A DNA stretch of 64,000 nt from Ensifer sp. PDNC004. GTDB taxonomy: Bacteria > Pseudomonadota > Alphaproteobacteria > Rhizobiales > Rhizobiaceae. This document shows, one piece after another, positions 10,076 to 18,099 of the stretch. The notes beneath the pieces were generated by a model. That model did not search any database and was not told the origin of the DNA. It saw only the letters and a list, made by a program, of their open reading frames with translations. Where the stretch lies: NCBI RefSeq assembly GCF_016919405.1, contig NZ_CP070352.1, forward strand, positions 1,553,501 to 1,617,500. Reading direction: 5' to 3'. Positions within the stretch are counted from its first letter, which is position 1, and each line of letters starts with the position of its first letter. The translations under genes were made by a program, and so were the position numbers.

Positions 10076-10408
10076 CTATTCGTTTCCGTTGGCGGCGAGA
10101 CACTGGCGCTCGAGGCGTTTCAGGAAGACGCCGATTTCCTTTGCCGCCTGCAGATCGCCCTTCCGCTCGGCGACCGTACGGCCCTCGCGCCAGACCGCAA
10201 TCGCCTCCTGGTGGCGGCCGAGCTTGAGGAGGATCGCGCCGCGCAGCTTCCATGCTGCCGAATAGTCCGGATCGAAGGCGAGCGCCCGCTCGACATGGGC
10301 CAAGGCCGTATCTAAGTCCGCCTCCTGGAGGCAGATGCTGCCGAGCGTGAAGCGTAAAAGGGCGTCGTCCTTGCCGTCCTGTAAGAGCTTTTCGAGCACT
10401 TGCCGCAT
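10076..10408 (-). CDS. Small TPR-repeat protein
   Basis: A 110-residue soluble protein with about two tetratricopeptide repeats. DLDTALAHVERALAFDPDYS (residues 32-51), followed by AWKLRGAILLKLGRHQEAIA, shows the TPR pattern with Ala/Gly at positions 8 and 20. There is no signal peptide or catalytic motif. Short TPR proteins act as adaptors; the partner here is unknown. It is convergent with the TRAP operon and 26 bp downstream of the flavin reductase gene on the same strand, so the two may be co-transcribed. Confidence 0.75.
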   Translation of the reverse strand: MRQVLEKLLQDGKDDALLRFTLGSICLQEADLDTALAHVERALAFDPDYSAAWKLRGAILLKLGRHQEAIAVWREGRTVAERKGDLQAAKEIGVFLKRLERQCLAANGNE

Positions 10409-10433
10409 GGCTTCCTCCTCGGCGATCGCCGGT

Positions 10434-11030
10434 TCAAGCCGCAGGCTTGCTTGGGCTCAGGGGCGCATGCCCATTGCTCGCCAGCGTCGGCAGCGATCTC
10501 GTCCTGTCGAGAGACTGATACCGGCGGCGGCCCCAGATCAAGGGGTCGGCATGGGCAGACGTCTCGGTTGCGACAATTGTTCCCACGAACAGCATATGGT
10601 CGCCCACCTCGACCGAAGCGCTGAGCAGGCAGTCGAGCGTAGCAGCCGCGCCGAGCAGCCTTGGCCGTCCGCTCGGCCAGTCCGCCCAGATGCCGACGAG
10701 ATAGCGCTTCGATGCTTCGATCTTGCCGGCAAAGGCATCTGCGATCAGTTCCTGGCCCTCAGCCAGCATGGCAAGCGAAAACCCCCGCTCGGCGGCAATC
10801 AGCGCGGCAAGCGGACTGTCCGCCTTGATCGAAACGACGATCGAGGGCGGGTTGGCGGAGAGCGAGAAGGTTGCCGTCACCGTCCGGCCAAGACTGTCGG
10901 CACCCTTGCCGGCGCTCGCCACGCAGACGGTCGCGGCGAGATGCGACAGGGTATCGGCGAACTCCGGTTTCGACACGGCGAGGGCCGCATGGGCGTCGAT
11001 GGCAAGGGAGGGCGGAGATGTCTGGCGCAT
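10434..11030 (-). CDS. Flavin reductase-like FMN-binding protein
   Basis: A 198-residue protein of the flavin-reductase domain family (split barrel). Seen: TVCVASAGKG, the core GRTVTATFSLSANPPSIVVSI (residues 48-68), then SLAMLAEGQELIADAFAG, and near the end HMLFVGTIVA. Such proteins reduce FMN with NAD(P)H for a partner oxygenase or bind FMN. No oxygenase gene is adjacent. ATG 11030 begins MRQTSPPS after GGAAGAAGCC; a 16-residue upstream extension is unsupported. Partner and substrate are unknown. Confidence 0.8.
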   Translation of the reverse strand: MRQTSPPSLAIDAHAALAVSKPEFADTLSHLAATVCVASAGKGADSLGRTVTATFSLSANPPSIVVSIKADSPLAALIAAERGFSLAMLAEGQELIADAFAGKIEASKRYLVGIWADWPSGRPRLLGAAATLDCLLSASVEVGDHMLFVGTIVATETSAHADPLIWGRRRYQSLDRTRSLPTLASNGHAPLSPSKPAA

Positions 11031-11054
11031 GGGGCTTCTTCCAAGATGAAATAG

Positions 11055-11081
11055 CCCGTGGCGGCGGGGAGACGCCACGGG
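11055..11081. terminator. Strong hairpin between sodB and the flavin reductase gene
   Basis: CCCGTGGCG (11055-11063) and CGCCACGGG (11073-11081) are perfect 9-base arms with a 9-base loop. On the minus strand it lies 102 bp after the sodB stop and 25 bp before the flavin reductase start. It is probably the sodB terminator, although a leader role is possible. No T-run is seen. Confidence 0.5.
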
Positions 11082-11182
11082 ATTTGCAGAAGCCTGAGCT
11101 CAAGGCGGGGGCGAGCGGCTGCTGCAACTCTTCGACCGATCGGCGCGCGAACTCTTTCCAGTCCGCGGCGTGCTTCAGTCGG

Positions 11183-11791
11183 TCAGGCGGACGTAAGTTC
11201 CGCTTCGGCAAACTCGTAGTTGGCAAGCTTGTCGAGGAAGTTCGAGGCGTAGTCCGGGCGACGGTTGCGGTAGTCGATGTAATAGGCGTGTTCCCAGACA
11301 TCGAGGCCGAGCAGCGCCTTGCCCTCGTTGGTCGCGACCGGGTTGGAGCCATTGGCGGTCTTCGTCACTTTCAACTTGCCGTCCTGGCCGAGTACCAGCC
11401 AGGCCCAGCCCGAACCGAACTGGCCGGTGGCGGCTGCCTTGAAGGCATCCTTGAAGGCAGCGACGCTGCCGAAATCTTCGGTGATCTTCTTTTCGAGCGC
11501 GCCGGGGATCTGGCCGCCCTTCGGCGAAAGGTTGTTCCAGAACAGGATGTGGTTCCAGTGCTGGCCGGCATTGTTGAAGACCGGTGCGAGTTCCGCCTTG
11601 CCATGGCTGAGGCGAATGATCTCTTCCAGCGACAGGCCTGCAAGCGAGGCATCCTTCTCGACGAAGCCGTTCAGCGCCGTGACATAGGCCTGGTGATGCT
11701 TGCCGTGGTGAAACTCGATCGTCTCGGCGCTCATGCCGTTTTCCGAGAGTGCTGTGGCGGCGTAGGGAAGGGCGGGAAGTTCGAAGGCCAT
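11183..11791 (-). CDS. sodB: Superoxide dismutase, Fe-type
   Basis: A 202-residue cytosolic Fe/Mn superoxide dismutase that disproportionates superoxide to H2O2 and O2. Metal ligands seen: His28 (FHHGKHH), His81 (QHWNH), Asp164 and His168 (DVWEHAYYIDY). Gln77 in NNAGQHWNH occupies the Fe-type glutamine position, and the Mn-type glutamine of the TANQ segment is replaced (TANGSNP). This points to an iron or cambialistic enzyme. ATG 11791 begins the canonical MAFELPALPY; a 59-residue upstream extension has no similarity. It is divergent from an Fe-S-type regulator 100 bp away. Confidence 0.95.
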   Translation of the reverse strand: MAFELPALPYAATALSENGMSAETIEFHHGKHHQAYVTALNGFVEKDASLAGLSLEEIIRLSHGKAELAPVFNNAGQHWNHILFWNNLSPKGGQIPGALEKKITEDFGSVAAFKDAFKAAATGQFGSGWAWLVLGQDGKLKVTKTANGSNPVATNEGKALLGLDVWEHAYYIDYRNRRPDYASNFLDKLANYEFAEAELTSA

Positions 11792-11891
11792 GGTCAAATC
11801 CTTTGCGGGCGGGCACTCTCGGATCACTTGTCTGCGAACGGAGGAGAGTGTATTTAGCAAGACAATTCTTTGTAAATCTGCGCGCGGGAAT

Positions 11892-12566
11892 ATGTCAAGC
11901 GATCCCTTGTTAAATCCAGAGCAAAGCGCCGGCCGCACCCCGGGCGAGCGCATCATGCTGGCCCTCAAGCTTCACGGGCCGCAGACCGCGGCCGCGCTCG
12001 GCAAACGCCTGGCGATCACCGGCGAGGCCGTGCGCCAGCAGTTGGTGCGTCTCGCCGAGGAAGGGCTGGCCACGTCGTGGTCCGAGGCAAAAGGCGTCGG
12101 TCGTCCGTCGCAATTCTGGGGGCTGACGGCTGCCGGCCACGCGGAGTTTCCGGATACGCATGCGGAGCTGACCGTCCAGTTGTTGCGCACCATCCGGCAG
12201 ACGCTTGGCGAAGACGCGATCGACCGGCTGATCGCCGCGCGTGAGGACGAGACGCGCCAGAACTATCGTGCGGCGATGGTAGAGAAAGAGAGCCTGCGCG
12301 AACGGGTCGACGTGCTCGTTCGACTGCGGTCGCAGGAAGGTTATATGGCGGCTTGCGAGGATCCGGGCGACGGTACGCTGCTGTTCGTCGAGAACCATTG
12401 TCCGATCTGCGCCGCCGCGACCAGCTGCCAGGGCTTTTGCCGGGCAGAACTGAGCGTGTTCCGCGCGGTGCTCGGCCCCGGTGTCGAGGTCGAGCGCGCC
12501 GAGCATATCCTGGCCGGCGCGCGACGGTGTGCCTATGTGGTCAAGCCGGCCGCTCGGGCCGCCTGA
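11892..12566 (+). CDS. SufR-like winged-helix regulator with a cysteine cluster
   Basis: A 224-residue DNA-binding protein. The N-terminal winged helix (about residues 18-85) reads LKLHGPQTAAALGKRLAITG then EAVRQQLVRLAEEGL. The C-terminal part has four conserved-looking cysteines in CPICAAATSCQGFC plus RRCAYVV, the layout of SufR-type regulators, in which they hold an Fe-S cluster. Such proteins repress iron-sulfur or oxidative-stress genes when the cluster is intact. ATG 11892 is taken after GCGGGAAT. It faces sodB across 100 bp, so redox control of sodB or of itself is plausible. DNA binding to this gap is inferred. Confidence 0.8.
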   Translation: MSSDPLLNPEQSAGRTPGERIMLALKLHGPQTAAALGKRLAITGEAVRQQLVRLAEEGLATSWSEAKGVGRPSQFWGLTAAGHAEFPDTHAELTVQLLRTIRQTLGEDAIDRLIAAREDETRQNYRAAMVEKESLRERVDVLVRLRSQEGYMAACEDPGDGTLLFVENHCPICAAATSCQGFCRAELSVFRAVLGPGVEVERAEHILAGARRCAYVVKPAARAA

Positions 12567-12626
12567 TCCCGTCAGGGCAACGGCCTGGCGCACGCCCGTC
12601 GACGGGCGCCGCCATCTCCAATCGTT

Positions 12627-13394
12627 TCAGCGTGCGCCCATGCGCAGGGCGCCGTCGAGCCGGATGACCTCGCCGTTCAGCATGCGGTTTTCGCAGATGT
12701 GCTGGACGAGTGCCGCGAATTCGTCCGGTTTGCCGAGGCGCTGCGGGAAGGGCACGCTCTTGCCGAGCGAATCCTGTACTTCCTGCGGCATGCCGGACAT
12801 CATCGGCGTTTCGAAGATGCCAGGCGCAATGGCGACGACGCGGATACCGTAGCGCGCGAGTTCGCGGGCAATCGGCAGCGTCATCGAGACGACGCCGCCC
12901 TTGGAAGCGGCATAGGCGGCCTGGCCGATCTGTCCGTCGAAGGCGGCAACCGAGGCGGTGTTGACGATCACCCCGCGCTCGCCATCTTCGCCGGGCTCTT
13001 CGCGCTGGATCGCTTCGGAGGCGAGCCGCAGCATGTTGAAGGTGCCGACGAGGTTGATCGCGACCGCGCGCGAAAAGCTGTCAAGCCGATGCGGGCCGTC
13101 GCGGCCAAGCACTTTTTCGCCAGGCGCGATGCCGGCACAGTTTATCAGCCCGTGCAGATGTCCGAACCGATCGAGAGCCGCTGCCACGGCGGCGGCGCCA
13201 TCAGCCTCGCTGGTGACATCCGTCTTCTGGAAAAGCGCGTTGCTGCCGAGTTCGCCGGCCATCTGCTGGCCGGCTGCGGCGTTGACGTCGGCGAGAACCA
13301 CGCGGGCGCCCGCGCTATGCAGCCGCCGGGCGACGGCCGCCCCCAGACCCGAACCGCCACCGGTAACGATAAAGACTTTTCCATCGATCAGCAT
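12627..13394 (-). CDS. SDR dehydrogenase, 3-hydroxyacyl-CoA dehydrogenase type II-like
   Basis: A 255-residue classical short-chain dehydrogenase. Cofactor motif TGGGSGLG lies at residues 11-18 with an acidic residue (VLADVN) favouring NAD+. INCAGIAPG, the catalytic Ser in [10 protein letters not shown] and YAASK follow. The [12 protein letters not shown] and [10 protein letters not shown] segments resemble type-II 3-hydroxyacyl-CoA (HSD10-like) dehydrogenases acting on short branched acyl-CoA, for example in isoleucine degradation. No beta-oxidation gene is adjacent, so the substrate is a family-based guess. ATG 13394 follows GGGAGGAGCCTCAT; an upstream extension is unsupported. Confidence 0.82.
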   Translation of the reverse strand: MLIDGKVFIVTGGGSGLGAAVARRLHSAGARVVLADVNAAAGQQMAGELGSNALFQKTDVTSEADGAAAVAAALDRFGHLHGLINCAGIAPGEKVLGRDGPHRLDSFSRAVAINLVGTFNMLRLASEAIQREEPGEDGERGVIVNTASVAAFDGQIGQAAYAASKGGVVSMTLPIARELARYGIRVVAIAPGIFETPMMSGMPQEVQDSLGKSVPFPQRLGKPDEFAALVQHICENRMLNGEVIRLDGALRMGAR

Positions 13395-13499
13395 ATGAGG
13401 CTCCTCCCGTACCGGATCGTGTCGTTGAACTACCGACATAGCCTTGCTGGCCGTGGAAGCCAAGTTCCGCTGACGATGAGCCGCCTTGCGCCGCGGAGC

Positions 13500-13820
13500 C
13501 TATTGGGCGCCGATCGGGGAGATTTCGATGATCTTGATGCCGATGGCGTTGGTGGCTTCGTCGAAGACGATCTCGCCGCGGCCGATGACCATGCCGTTGA
13601 CCTTGAGCTCCACCGGTTCGCCGAAGTTGCGATCGAGATGGATCGTGTCGTCCTGGTGGAGTTTCGAGATCTGCGACACCGTCAGCTTGGCGCGTCCGAT
13701 GACCGCTTCGATTGCGAGCGGAATGCCCTGAACTGCGCGTTCGCTCATGACGGAACGGCCTTCGAACGCAGGGCTTTCGTCGAGCTCGACCAGCTCATCC
13801 TGTAGCTTCTTGTTAATCAT
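13500..13820 (-). CDS. Stand-alone FliN-like SpoA-domain protein
   Basis: A 106-residue protein ending in a SpoA (FliN/FliM C-terminal) domain, about residues 30-103. It has AKLTVSQISKLHQDDTIHLD, then VELKVNGMVIGRGEIVF and a terminal IGIKIIEI, the usual SpoA strand pattern. In flagella this domain forms the C-ring with FliM and FliG; relatives work in type III secretion sorting platforms. No flagellar or secretion gene is nearby. The N-terminus is short and acidic (ELVELDESPAFEGR). The start could be ATG 13820 (MINKKLQ) or 13847. A misplaced motor-switch paralogue is the best reading. Confidence 0.78.
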   Translation of the reverse strand: MINKKLQDELVELDESPAFEGRSVMSERAVQGIPLAIEAVIGRAKLTVSQISKLHQDDTIHLDRNFGEPVELKVNGMVIGRGEIVFDEATNAIGIKIIEISPIGAQ

Positions 13821-13975
13821 TCTGCACCATCCAAAGCACTGATTCACGACTCTTTAACAAAGAGTTGCGCCAGTTCGCCCTGGGTGGCAACCGTGGCTAA
13901 ATGGGGGTTCCCCGTGCCTTGCAAGCGAGCGTTAACAAAGCGTTAACATCCACAATGTGGAGGCGGTGAAAGCTG

Positions 13976-14428
13976 TCAAAGCGTCACCGCAGCCCAGTTT
14001 CCGTCCCGTTTCTGGAATCCGATCATGCGGCGGCCATTCGGCAATTTGTCGCCGAGTCGCACGACATAGACGTAACCCTCGTAGACCATCAGCCCGCGAT
14101 CGCCGTCGCTGAAGAGGATCTGGAAGTTCGGCGACTGCATCATCGCGGCGTCGACCTCGGCCGTCACAGCCGGGGCGACAGCTGCGATCTCCGACGAAGG
14201 CTCTTTCACTCCACGCATGTAGTAGAGCGATGCCGCGGCGGCTGTAACGAAAAGCAGCAGGCCGCCTGCCAAAGGCAACAGGCGGCGCTTGAAACGTGTC
14301 GGGTTCGGTTGAGAGGCGGCAACACTCAAGGTCAACTTCCTGATTCGCTGTATTTTCCGAACGGATCCGGTCACAGGTGGAAAGCGACTGATCTCTCCGG
14401 CCGATAAAAGTGCCGGATATCTTGCCAA
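13976..14428 (-). CDS. Single-pass membrane protein of unknown function
   Basis: A 150-residue protein, not recognised. One membrane helix lies around residues 52-69 (PLAGGLLLFVTAAAASLYY), preceded by a basic stretch (RFKRRL) that would be cytoplasmic. About 80 residues would be periplasmic, containing ILFSDGDRGLMVYEGYVYVV and RMIGFQKRDGNWAAVTL, which look like short beta strands. The ATG at 14428 gives a long soluble N-terminus; a TTG near 14335 would give a shorter form starting close to the helix. It lies upstream of the SpoA gene on the same strand (155 bp apart), so a shared role is possible. Confidence 0.6.
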   Translation of the reverse strand: MARYPALLSAGEISRFPPVTGSVRKIQRIRKLTLSVAASQPNPTRFKRRLLPLAGGLLLFVTAAAASLYYMRGVKEPSSEIAAVAPAVTAEVDAAMMQSPNFQILFSDGDRGLMVYEGYVYVVRLGDKLPNGRRMIGFQKRDGNWAAVTL

Positions 14429-14636
14429 ATCTACCTAGTGGAACCGTTCCGTACTTCAAGCCGAGAAGTCACTTGCTTCTCCGACTCGACAGCATGCCCA
14501 CTCGCCGATTTCAGGGACATATGCGCTTCGGCGTTTCCACATCTTTTGCGTGCCGTGCGACGATAGCATGTCGCTGGATGATTTCTCAGCTCCCGACGCC
14601 CGCAACTGACAGGCGCCGAGAGCGAAGACCAATCGC

Positions 14637-14900
14637 TTAGCTCTTTCTGATGTCGATCAGTTTCAGCCAGGGCTGAAGGTGAAAGGCGCCCATCAGCAGA
14701 TACATGGCGGTCATTCCGCCGGTCACTGTTTGTCCGGCGTCGCCGCACAGCATCGAATCGGCACCGGCGGTTCCCATGTTCGAAAGAACGGCCATCAAGG
14801 CGAAGGTGGGGGCGGCGGCAAGCGCCAACCCCGCCGCTATCAAACGGGCGAGGGAGGGCGCCCGCCCGTCGCGCTCACCGGAGCGGGCGCCGAAGCTCAT
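14637..14900 (-). CDS. Small two-helix membrane protein coupled to the DUF899 gene
   Basis: An 87-residue protein starting at an ATG that overlaps the DUF899 stop by four bases (ATGA). Hydrophobic segments lie at about residues 17-40 and 60-78 (GGMTAMYLLMGAFHLQPWLKLI), separated by a polar loop with a Cys (SMLCGDAG). No family was recognised, but similar small proteins of DUF2182/copper-binding neighbourhoods have this look. The overlap shows translation with the upstream gene, so it probably serves the same process. A longer frame from 15194 is antisense-type noise within DUF899. Confidence 0.65.
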   Translation of the reverse strand: MSFGARSGERDGRAPSLARLIAAGLALAAAPTFALMAVLSNMGTAGADSMLCGDAGQTVTGGMTAMYLLMGAFHLQPWLKLIDIRKS

Positions 14901-15700
14901 GGCTTCGCGCTCGTGTCGGAAGCGCGCATAGCGGCCTCGCCGGCGTCCGATACCTCGACCCATCTCTTGTCGGGGGCAGCGCCTTCGACGTAGCTGTCGT
15001 TCCAGTTCCACCACTTGTAGGTCGGGGTCTGCGGATAGCCGGCCGGCGAATCCTCCCACACTTCCTGTCGGCCGAGCGGGGTGATGTCGAGATAGTTCCA
15101 GGTGCCGCCCATCTGTTCGTCGCCGCGGCTGTTGACGAGGTAGGTGCGAAACAGCTGTTCGCCGTCGCGGAAGAAAACATTGTGGCCGTGCCACTCGCCC
15201 ACGTCGAAATCGGCATCGAAGCTGTCGGTGATGGTGTACCAGGGCATGGTCCAGCCCATCCGCGCCTTCAGCCTGATAATGTCCGCCTGCGGGGCGCGCG
15301 AGGCAAAGACCAGGGTCGTGTCGCGGGCGTTGAGGTGCGACAGATGCGCGACCTGGTCGGCGACCATCGAGCAGCCTCGGCAGCCGTGATCGGGCCAGCC
15401 ATGCACGCCCGGCTCATAGAAGGCGCGGTAAACGATCAACTGGCGCCTGCCGGCAAAGAGGTCATGCAGGCTCGCCTTGCCGTCGGGGCCCTCGAGCACG
15501 TAGTTCTTGGTCACGGCCATCCAGGGCATCCGCCGACGCTCGGCGGCCAACGCATCGCGGGCGCGGGTGTGCGCCTTTTCCTTTACCAGCATTTCCTGCC
15601 TGGCTGCTTCCCATTCCTGCGCCGAAACCACCGAAGGCTTCTGCATCGTCGGCTGGGCGTCCGCGCGACCGTTGTCGCGTTTCTCGATTGTCTGGGTCAT
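14897..15700 (-). CDS. DUF899 family thioredoxin-like protein
   Basis: A 267-residue DUF899 protein, predicted to have a thioredoxin fold. Seen: the N-terminal EWEAARQEMLVKEKAHTRAR helix, LFAGRRQLIVYRAFY, a CRGC dithiol motif within HGCRGCSMVADQV (about residue 110), and WNDSYVEGA near the C-terminus. The family is thought to be redox-active, but no substrate is established. ATG 15700 (MTQTIEKRDN) follows AGGAGA; the 45-residue extension upstream is unlikely. It is coupled by ATGA to the small membrane protein 14637-14900. Confidence 0.85.
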   Translation of the reverse strand: MTQTIEKRDNGRADAQPTMQKPSVVSAQEWEAARQEMLVKEKAHTRARDALAAERRRMPWMAVTKNYVLEGPDGKASLHDLFAGRRQLIVYRAFYEPGVHGWPDHGCRGCSMVADQVAHLSHLNARDTTLVFASRAPQADIIRLKARMGWTMPWYTITDSFDADFDVGEWHGHNVFFRDGEQLFRTYLVNSRGDEQMGGTWNYLDITPLGRQEVWEDSPAGYPQTPTYKWWNWNDSYVEGAAPDKRWVEVSDAGEAAMRASDTSAKP

Positions 15701-15945
15701 GGTGCCGTGTCTCCTCGTTTCAGCAAAGCTTCTCAACGCAAGGCCGATGCCTTGCAGTTCTGGAGAGCTTGACACCGCAAGAGGATCGGCGGGAGTAACA
15801 AGTGTGGCGGTGTTTTCGAGCCGGAACCGTTGCAACTGGACAGCGGTGCGGGAGTTCGCCGATCAAGCTCCTTTTTAGTTGTCGCTGTTGTAATTCCTCG
15901 AAGTTGAGCGAGTATGCTTGTCGCAACCACGCGCGGGAGGACGGC

Positions 15946-17790
15946 ATGCATTTCGTTTCGGATGCGGTTGGCGGGTACAAGGTCTTTGCCGTGTCGGGGG
16001 TCAACACGGTTTCGTTCGCGATCGACTATCACAACGCCGACACCAGCGGGCTTCTCGGTTTTGCAGTCGAGCGGCATGATCCCGCGGAAGGCGAGCGGTA
16101 CTACATGTACGGCTTCAAGGTCTTCGAGACGGTGATCTCCCATCCCAACGAGGATACCGTCGTCCTGACCTACGACCATCCCGTCCAGAGTTTCGTCTGG
16201 GACGACTTCACGGCCAAGCCCGGTCGGCGTTACGACTATTACTTCCATCCGCTGACGGGTATGGCGAAGAACATCAGCCGGTCAGCACCTGGCATCAGAA
16301 TCGGTATCAAAACCGAACCGCTCTTCAGTGAGGAGACGCACGACGTTTTCTTCAACCGCGGTGTCGCGAGCAGCCAGGCCTACCGACGCCGTTTCGGAAA
16401 CAAGCCGCCGGATAAGCTGGAAACGCCCGAAAAGACGCTCGAGGCGCTGCAATGGTTGAGCCGGGACCTCGACGAAGCGCTGCTGCGTTTCATCGACGAG
16501 GCGGAAGCCGGCGACACCCTGCTTGGCTGCTTCTATGAATTCAGGTATCGCCCCGTCGTGGAAATGCTGAAGGCTGCCTTCGAGCGCGGCGTGGACGTGA
16601 GGCTCGTGCTCGACGCGAAGGAAAATGCCTATACCGACAAGAAGGGCAAGTTCCACGAGAGCTTTCCGCGCGAGGAAAACAAGGAATTAGTTCGCACCGT
16701 AGGGCTTCCGAAGGCGGCGATCGCACGCTGGCGCGAGAACAATCCCGCCGACATACAGCACAACAAGTTCATGGTGCTGCTGCCCAAGGATCAGAGCCGA
16801 AAGCCGCAGGTCTGGACCGGCTCGACGAACCTCTCGATGGGCGGGGTGCATGGCCAGACCAATGTTGGGCATTGGGTCCGCGACGCCGATCTCGCCAAGG
16901 CGTTCGAAAGCTATTGGAAATTGCTCGCCGGCGATCCCGGCGCGGCAAAGACCGACAATGCTGCCGCGAGCAGGGCAAAGCGAAAAGCCTTCCGCACGGC
17001 GGTTTCCGACCTCGCCGAAGTGCCGCAGGCGCGCGCGGATATTCCAGGCGGCGTGACCTCGATCTTCAGTCCGCGTGCCGGAAGCGCTGTCCTTGATATG
17101 TATGTGAAGGCGCTGGACGAGGCTCGCTCCTATGGCGGTGTGACGCTCGCCTTCGGGATCAACGATCGCTTCAAGCAGGCGTTTCTCGACAATAGTGCCC
17201 AGTCCGGCGTGCATCCGGTGCTCTTCCTACTACTCGAAAAGCGCGACCAGCCGAAGGCCAAGGCCAAGAAGCCGTTCATTCCGCTCACGGCGCGACAGAA
17301 CGTCTATCAGGCTTGGGGCTCGTATCTGCGCGATCCGGTCTATCAGTGGGCGCGCGAAACCAATGCGCGGGCGCTCGGGCTCAACACTCACGTCGCCTAT
17401 GTGCATTCGAAGTTTCTGCTGGCCGATCCCCTGGGTGCGGATCCGATGGTCGTTACCGGTTCGGCGAACTTCTCGGATGCGTCAACCAACGACAACGACG
17501 AAAACATGCTGCTCATCCGTGGCGATCGGCGCGCCGCCGACATCTACTTCACGGAGTTCAACCGGCTGTTCAACCACTATTATTTCCGCTCTGTCCGCGA
17601 GGCGACAGCAAAGAAGAAGTCCGACCGGGACAAGGCAGCGCGCTTCGGGACGTCGGAGGGCGCCGGGGGCAGTCTTTTCCTCGATGAAACGGGCGAGTGG
17701 CTGAAGAAGTACGAGCCCGGCAAGTTGCGAGCCAAGCGCGTTCAGGTCTTCATCGACATGGCGCAGCCGGAAAACCTCCCGCCGATCTAG
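15946..17790 (+). CDS. Phospholipase D-like protein with an extra N-terminal domain
   Basis: A 614-residue protein. Residues 1-130 form a beta-rich domain (AVSGVNTVSFAIDYH, YYMYGFKVFE, SFVWDDFTAKPGRRYDYYFH) that I cannot name. Residues about 150-560 contain two PLD half-sites. The first is IQHNKFMVLL with TGSTNLS, where the Asp of HxKx4D is absent. The second, VHSKFLLADPLG with TGSANFSDAS, is complete. Such proteins are phosphodiesterases acting on lipid or nucleic acid. No signal peptide is present, so a cytosolic nuclease or lipase is implied. ATG 15946 follows GGGAGG. It stands alone, with no toxin, helicase or methylase neighbour. Confidence 0.82.
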   Translation: MHFVSDAVGGYKVFAVSGVNTVSFAIDYHNADTSGLLGFAVERHDPAEGERYYMYGFKVFETVISHPNEDTVVLTYDHPVQSFVWDDFTAKPGRRYDYYFHPLTGMAKNISRSAPGIRIGIKTEPLFSEETHDVFFNRGVASSQAYRRRFGNKPPDKLETPEKTLEALQWLSRDLDEALLRFIDEAEAGDTLLGCFYEFRYRPVVEMLKAAFERGVDVRLVLDAKENAYTDKKGKFHESFPREENKELVRTVGLPKAAIARWRENNPADIQHNKFMVLLPKDQSRKPQVWTGSTNLSMGGVHGQTNVGHWVRDADLAKAFESYWKLLAGDPGAAKTDNAAASRAKRKAFRTAVSDLAEVPQARADIPGGVTSIFSPRAGSAVLDMYVKALDEARSYGGVTLAFGINDRFKQAFLDNSAQSGVHPVLFLLLEKRDQPKAKAKKPFIPLTARQNVYQAWGSYLRDPVYQWARETNARALGLNTHVAYVHSKFLLADPLGADPMVVTGSANFSDASTNDNDENMLLIRGDRRAADIYFTEFNRLFNHYYFRSVREATAKKKSDRDKAARFGTSEGAGGSLFLDETGEWLKKYEPGKLRAKRVQVFIDMAQPENLPPI

Positions 17791-18099
17791 ATAGGCAGCA
17801 TCGATAGGCTGCGAACCCGCGATCGCGCCGCCACGGTGTCGTTTGCTATGCTCCCTGGTGTTGATCGCAATGGGCTGGCGCGCGTGCGGGAACGTGCGTG
17901 TCATGCGCTGGGGATTTCGGTAGCCTCGGCTGGTCGAGGGGCGCCACCTGTGTCAAAACATAACCCCTAAATTATGATTGGCACCCCATATTTCATTTTT
18001 ACATCACCGTTTGGCATGGCAAGCTGACAACCATCAAATTGACAGTCGTTTGCGACGAGGATGCGGGCTCGGGAGTGGCCGGCATCTCAGGGAGGAAAT
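17791..18099 (+). other. Intergenic region upstream of the ABC operon
   Basis: 309 bp without a convincing gene. The first half is GC-rich and unremarkable. The second half becomes A/T-rich (17950-18050) and holds a candidate sigma-70 promoter at 17950-17978. The ribosome site of the binding-protein gene (GGGAGG) is at its 3' end. No operator dyad was found. Confidence 0.6.
17950..17978 (+). promoter_or_regulatory. Sigma-70-like promoter candidate for the ABC operon
   Basis: GTGTCA (17950-17955) matches the -35 consensus at 4 of 6 positions and TATGAT (17973-17978) matches the -10 at 5 of 6, with a 17-base spacer. It predicts a leader of about 115 bases before the ATG at 18100. Confidence 0.35.

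Noticed and set aside
11031..11182. FMN riboswitch before the flavin reductase gene
   Set aside because: The leader has one simple hairpin and lacks the multi-stem junction and conserved loops of the FMN aptamer.
15946..17790. PLD protein as part of an anti-phage system
   Set aside because: No helicase, methylase, toxin-like or other defence gene lies next to it; the neighbours are a DUF899 pair and an ABC importer.
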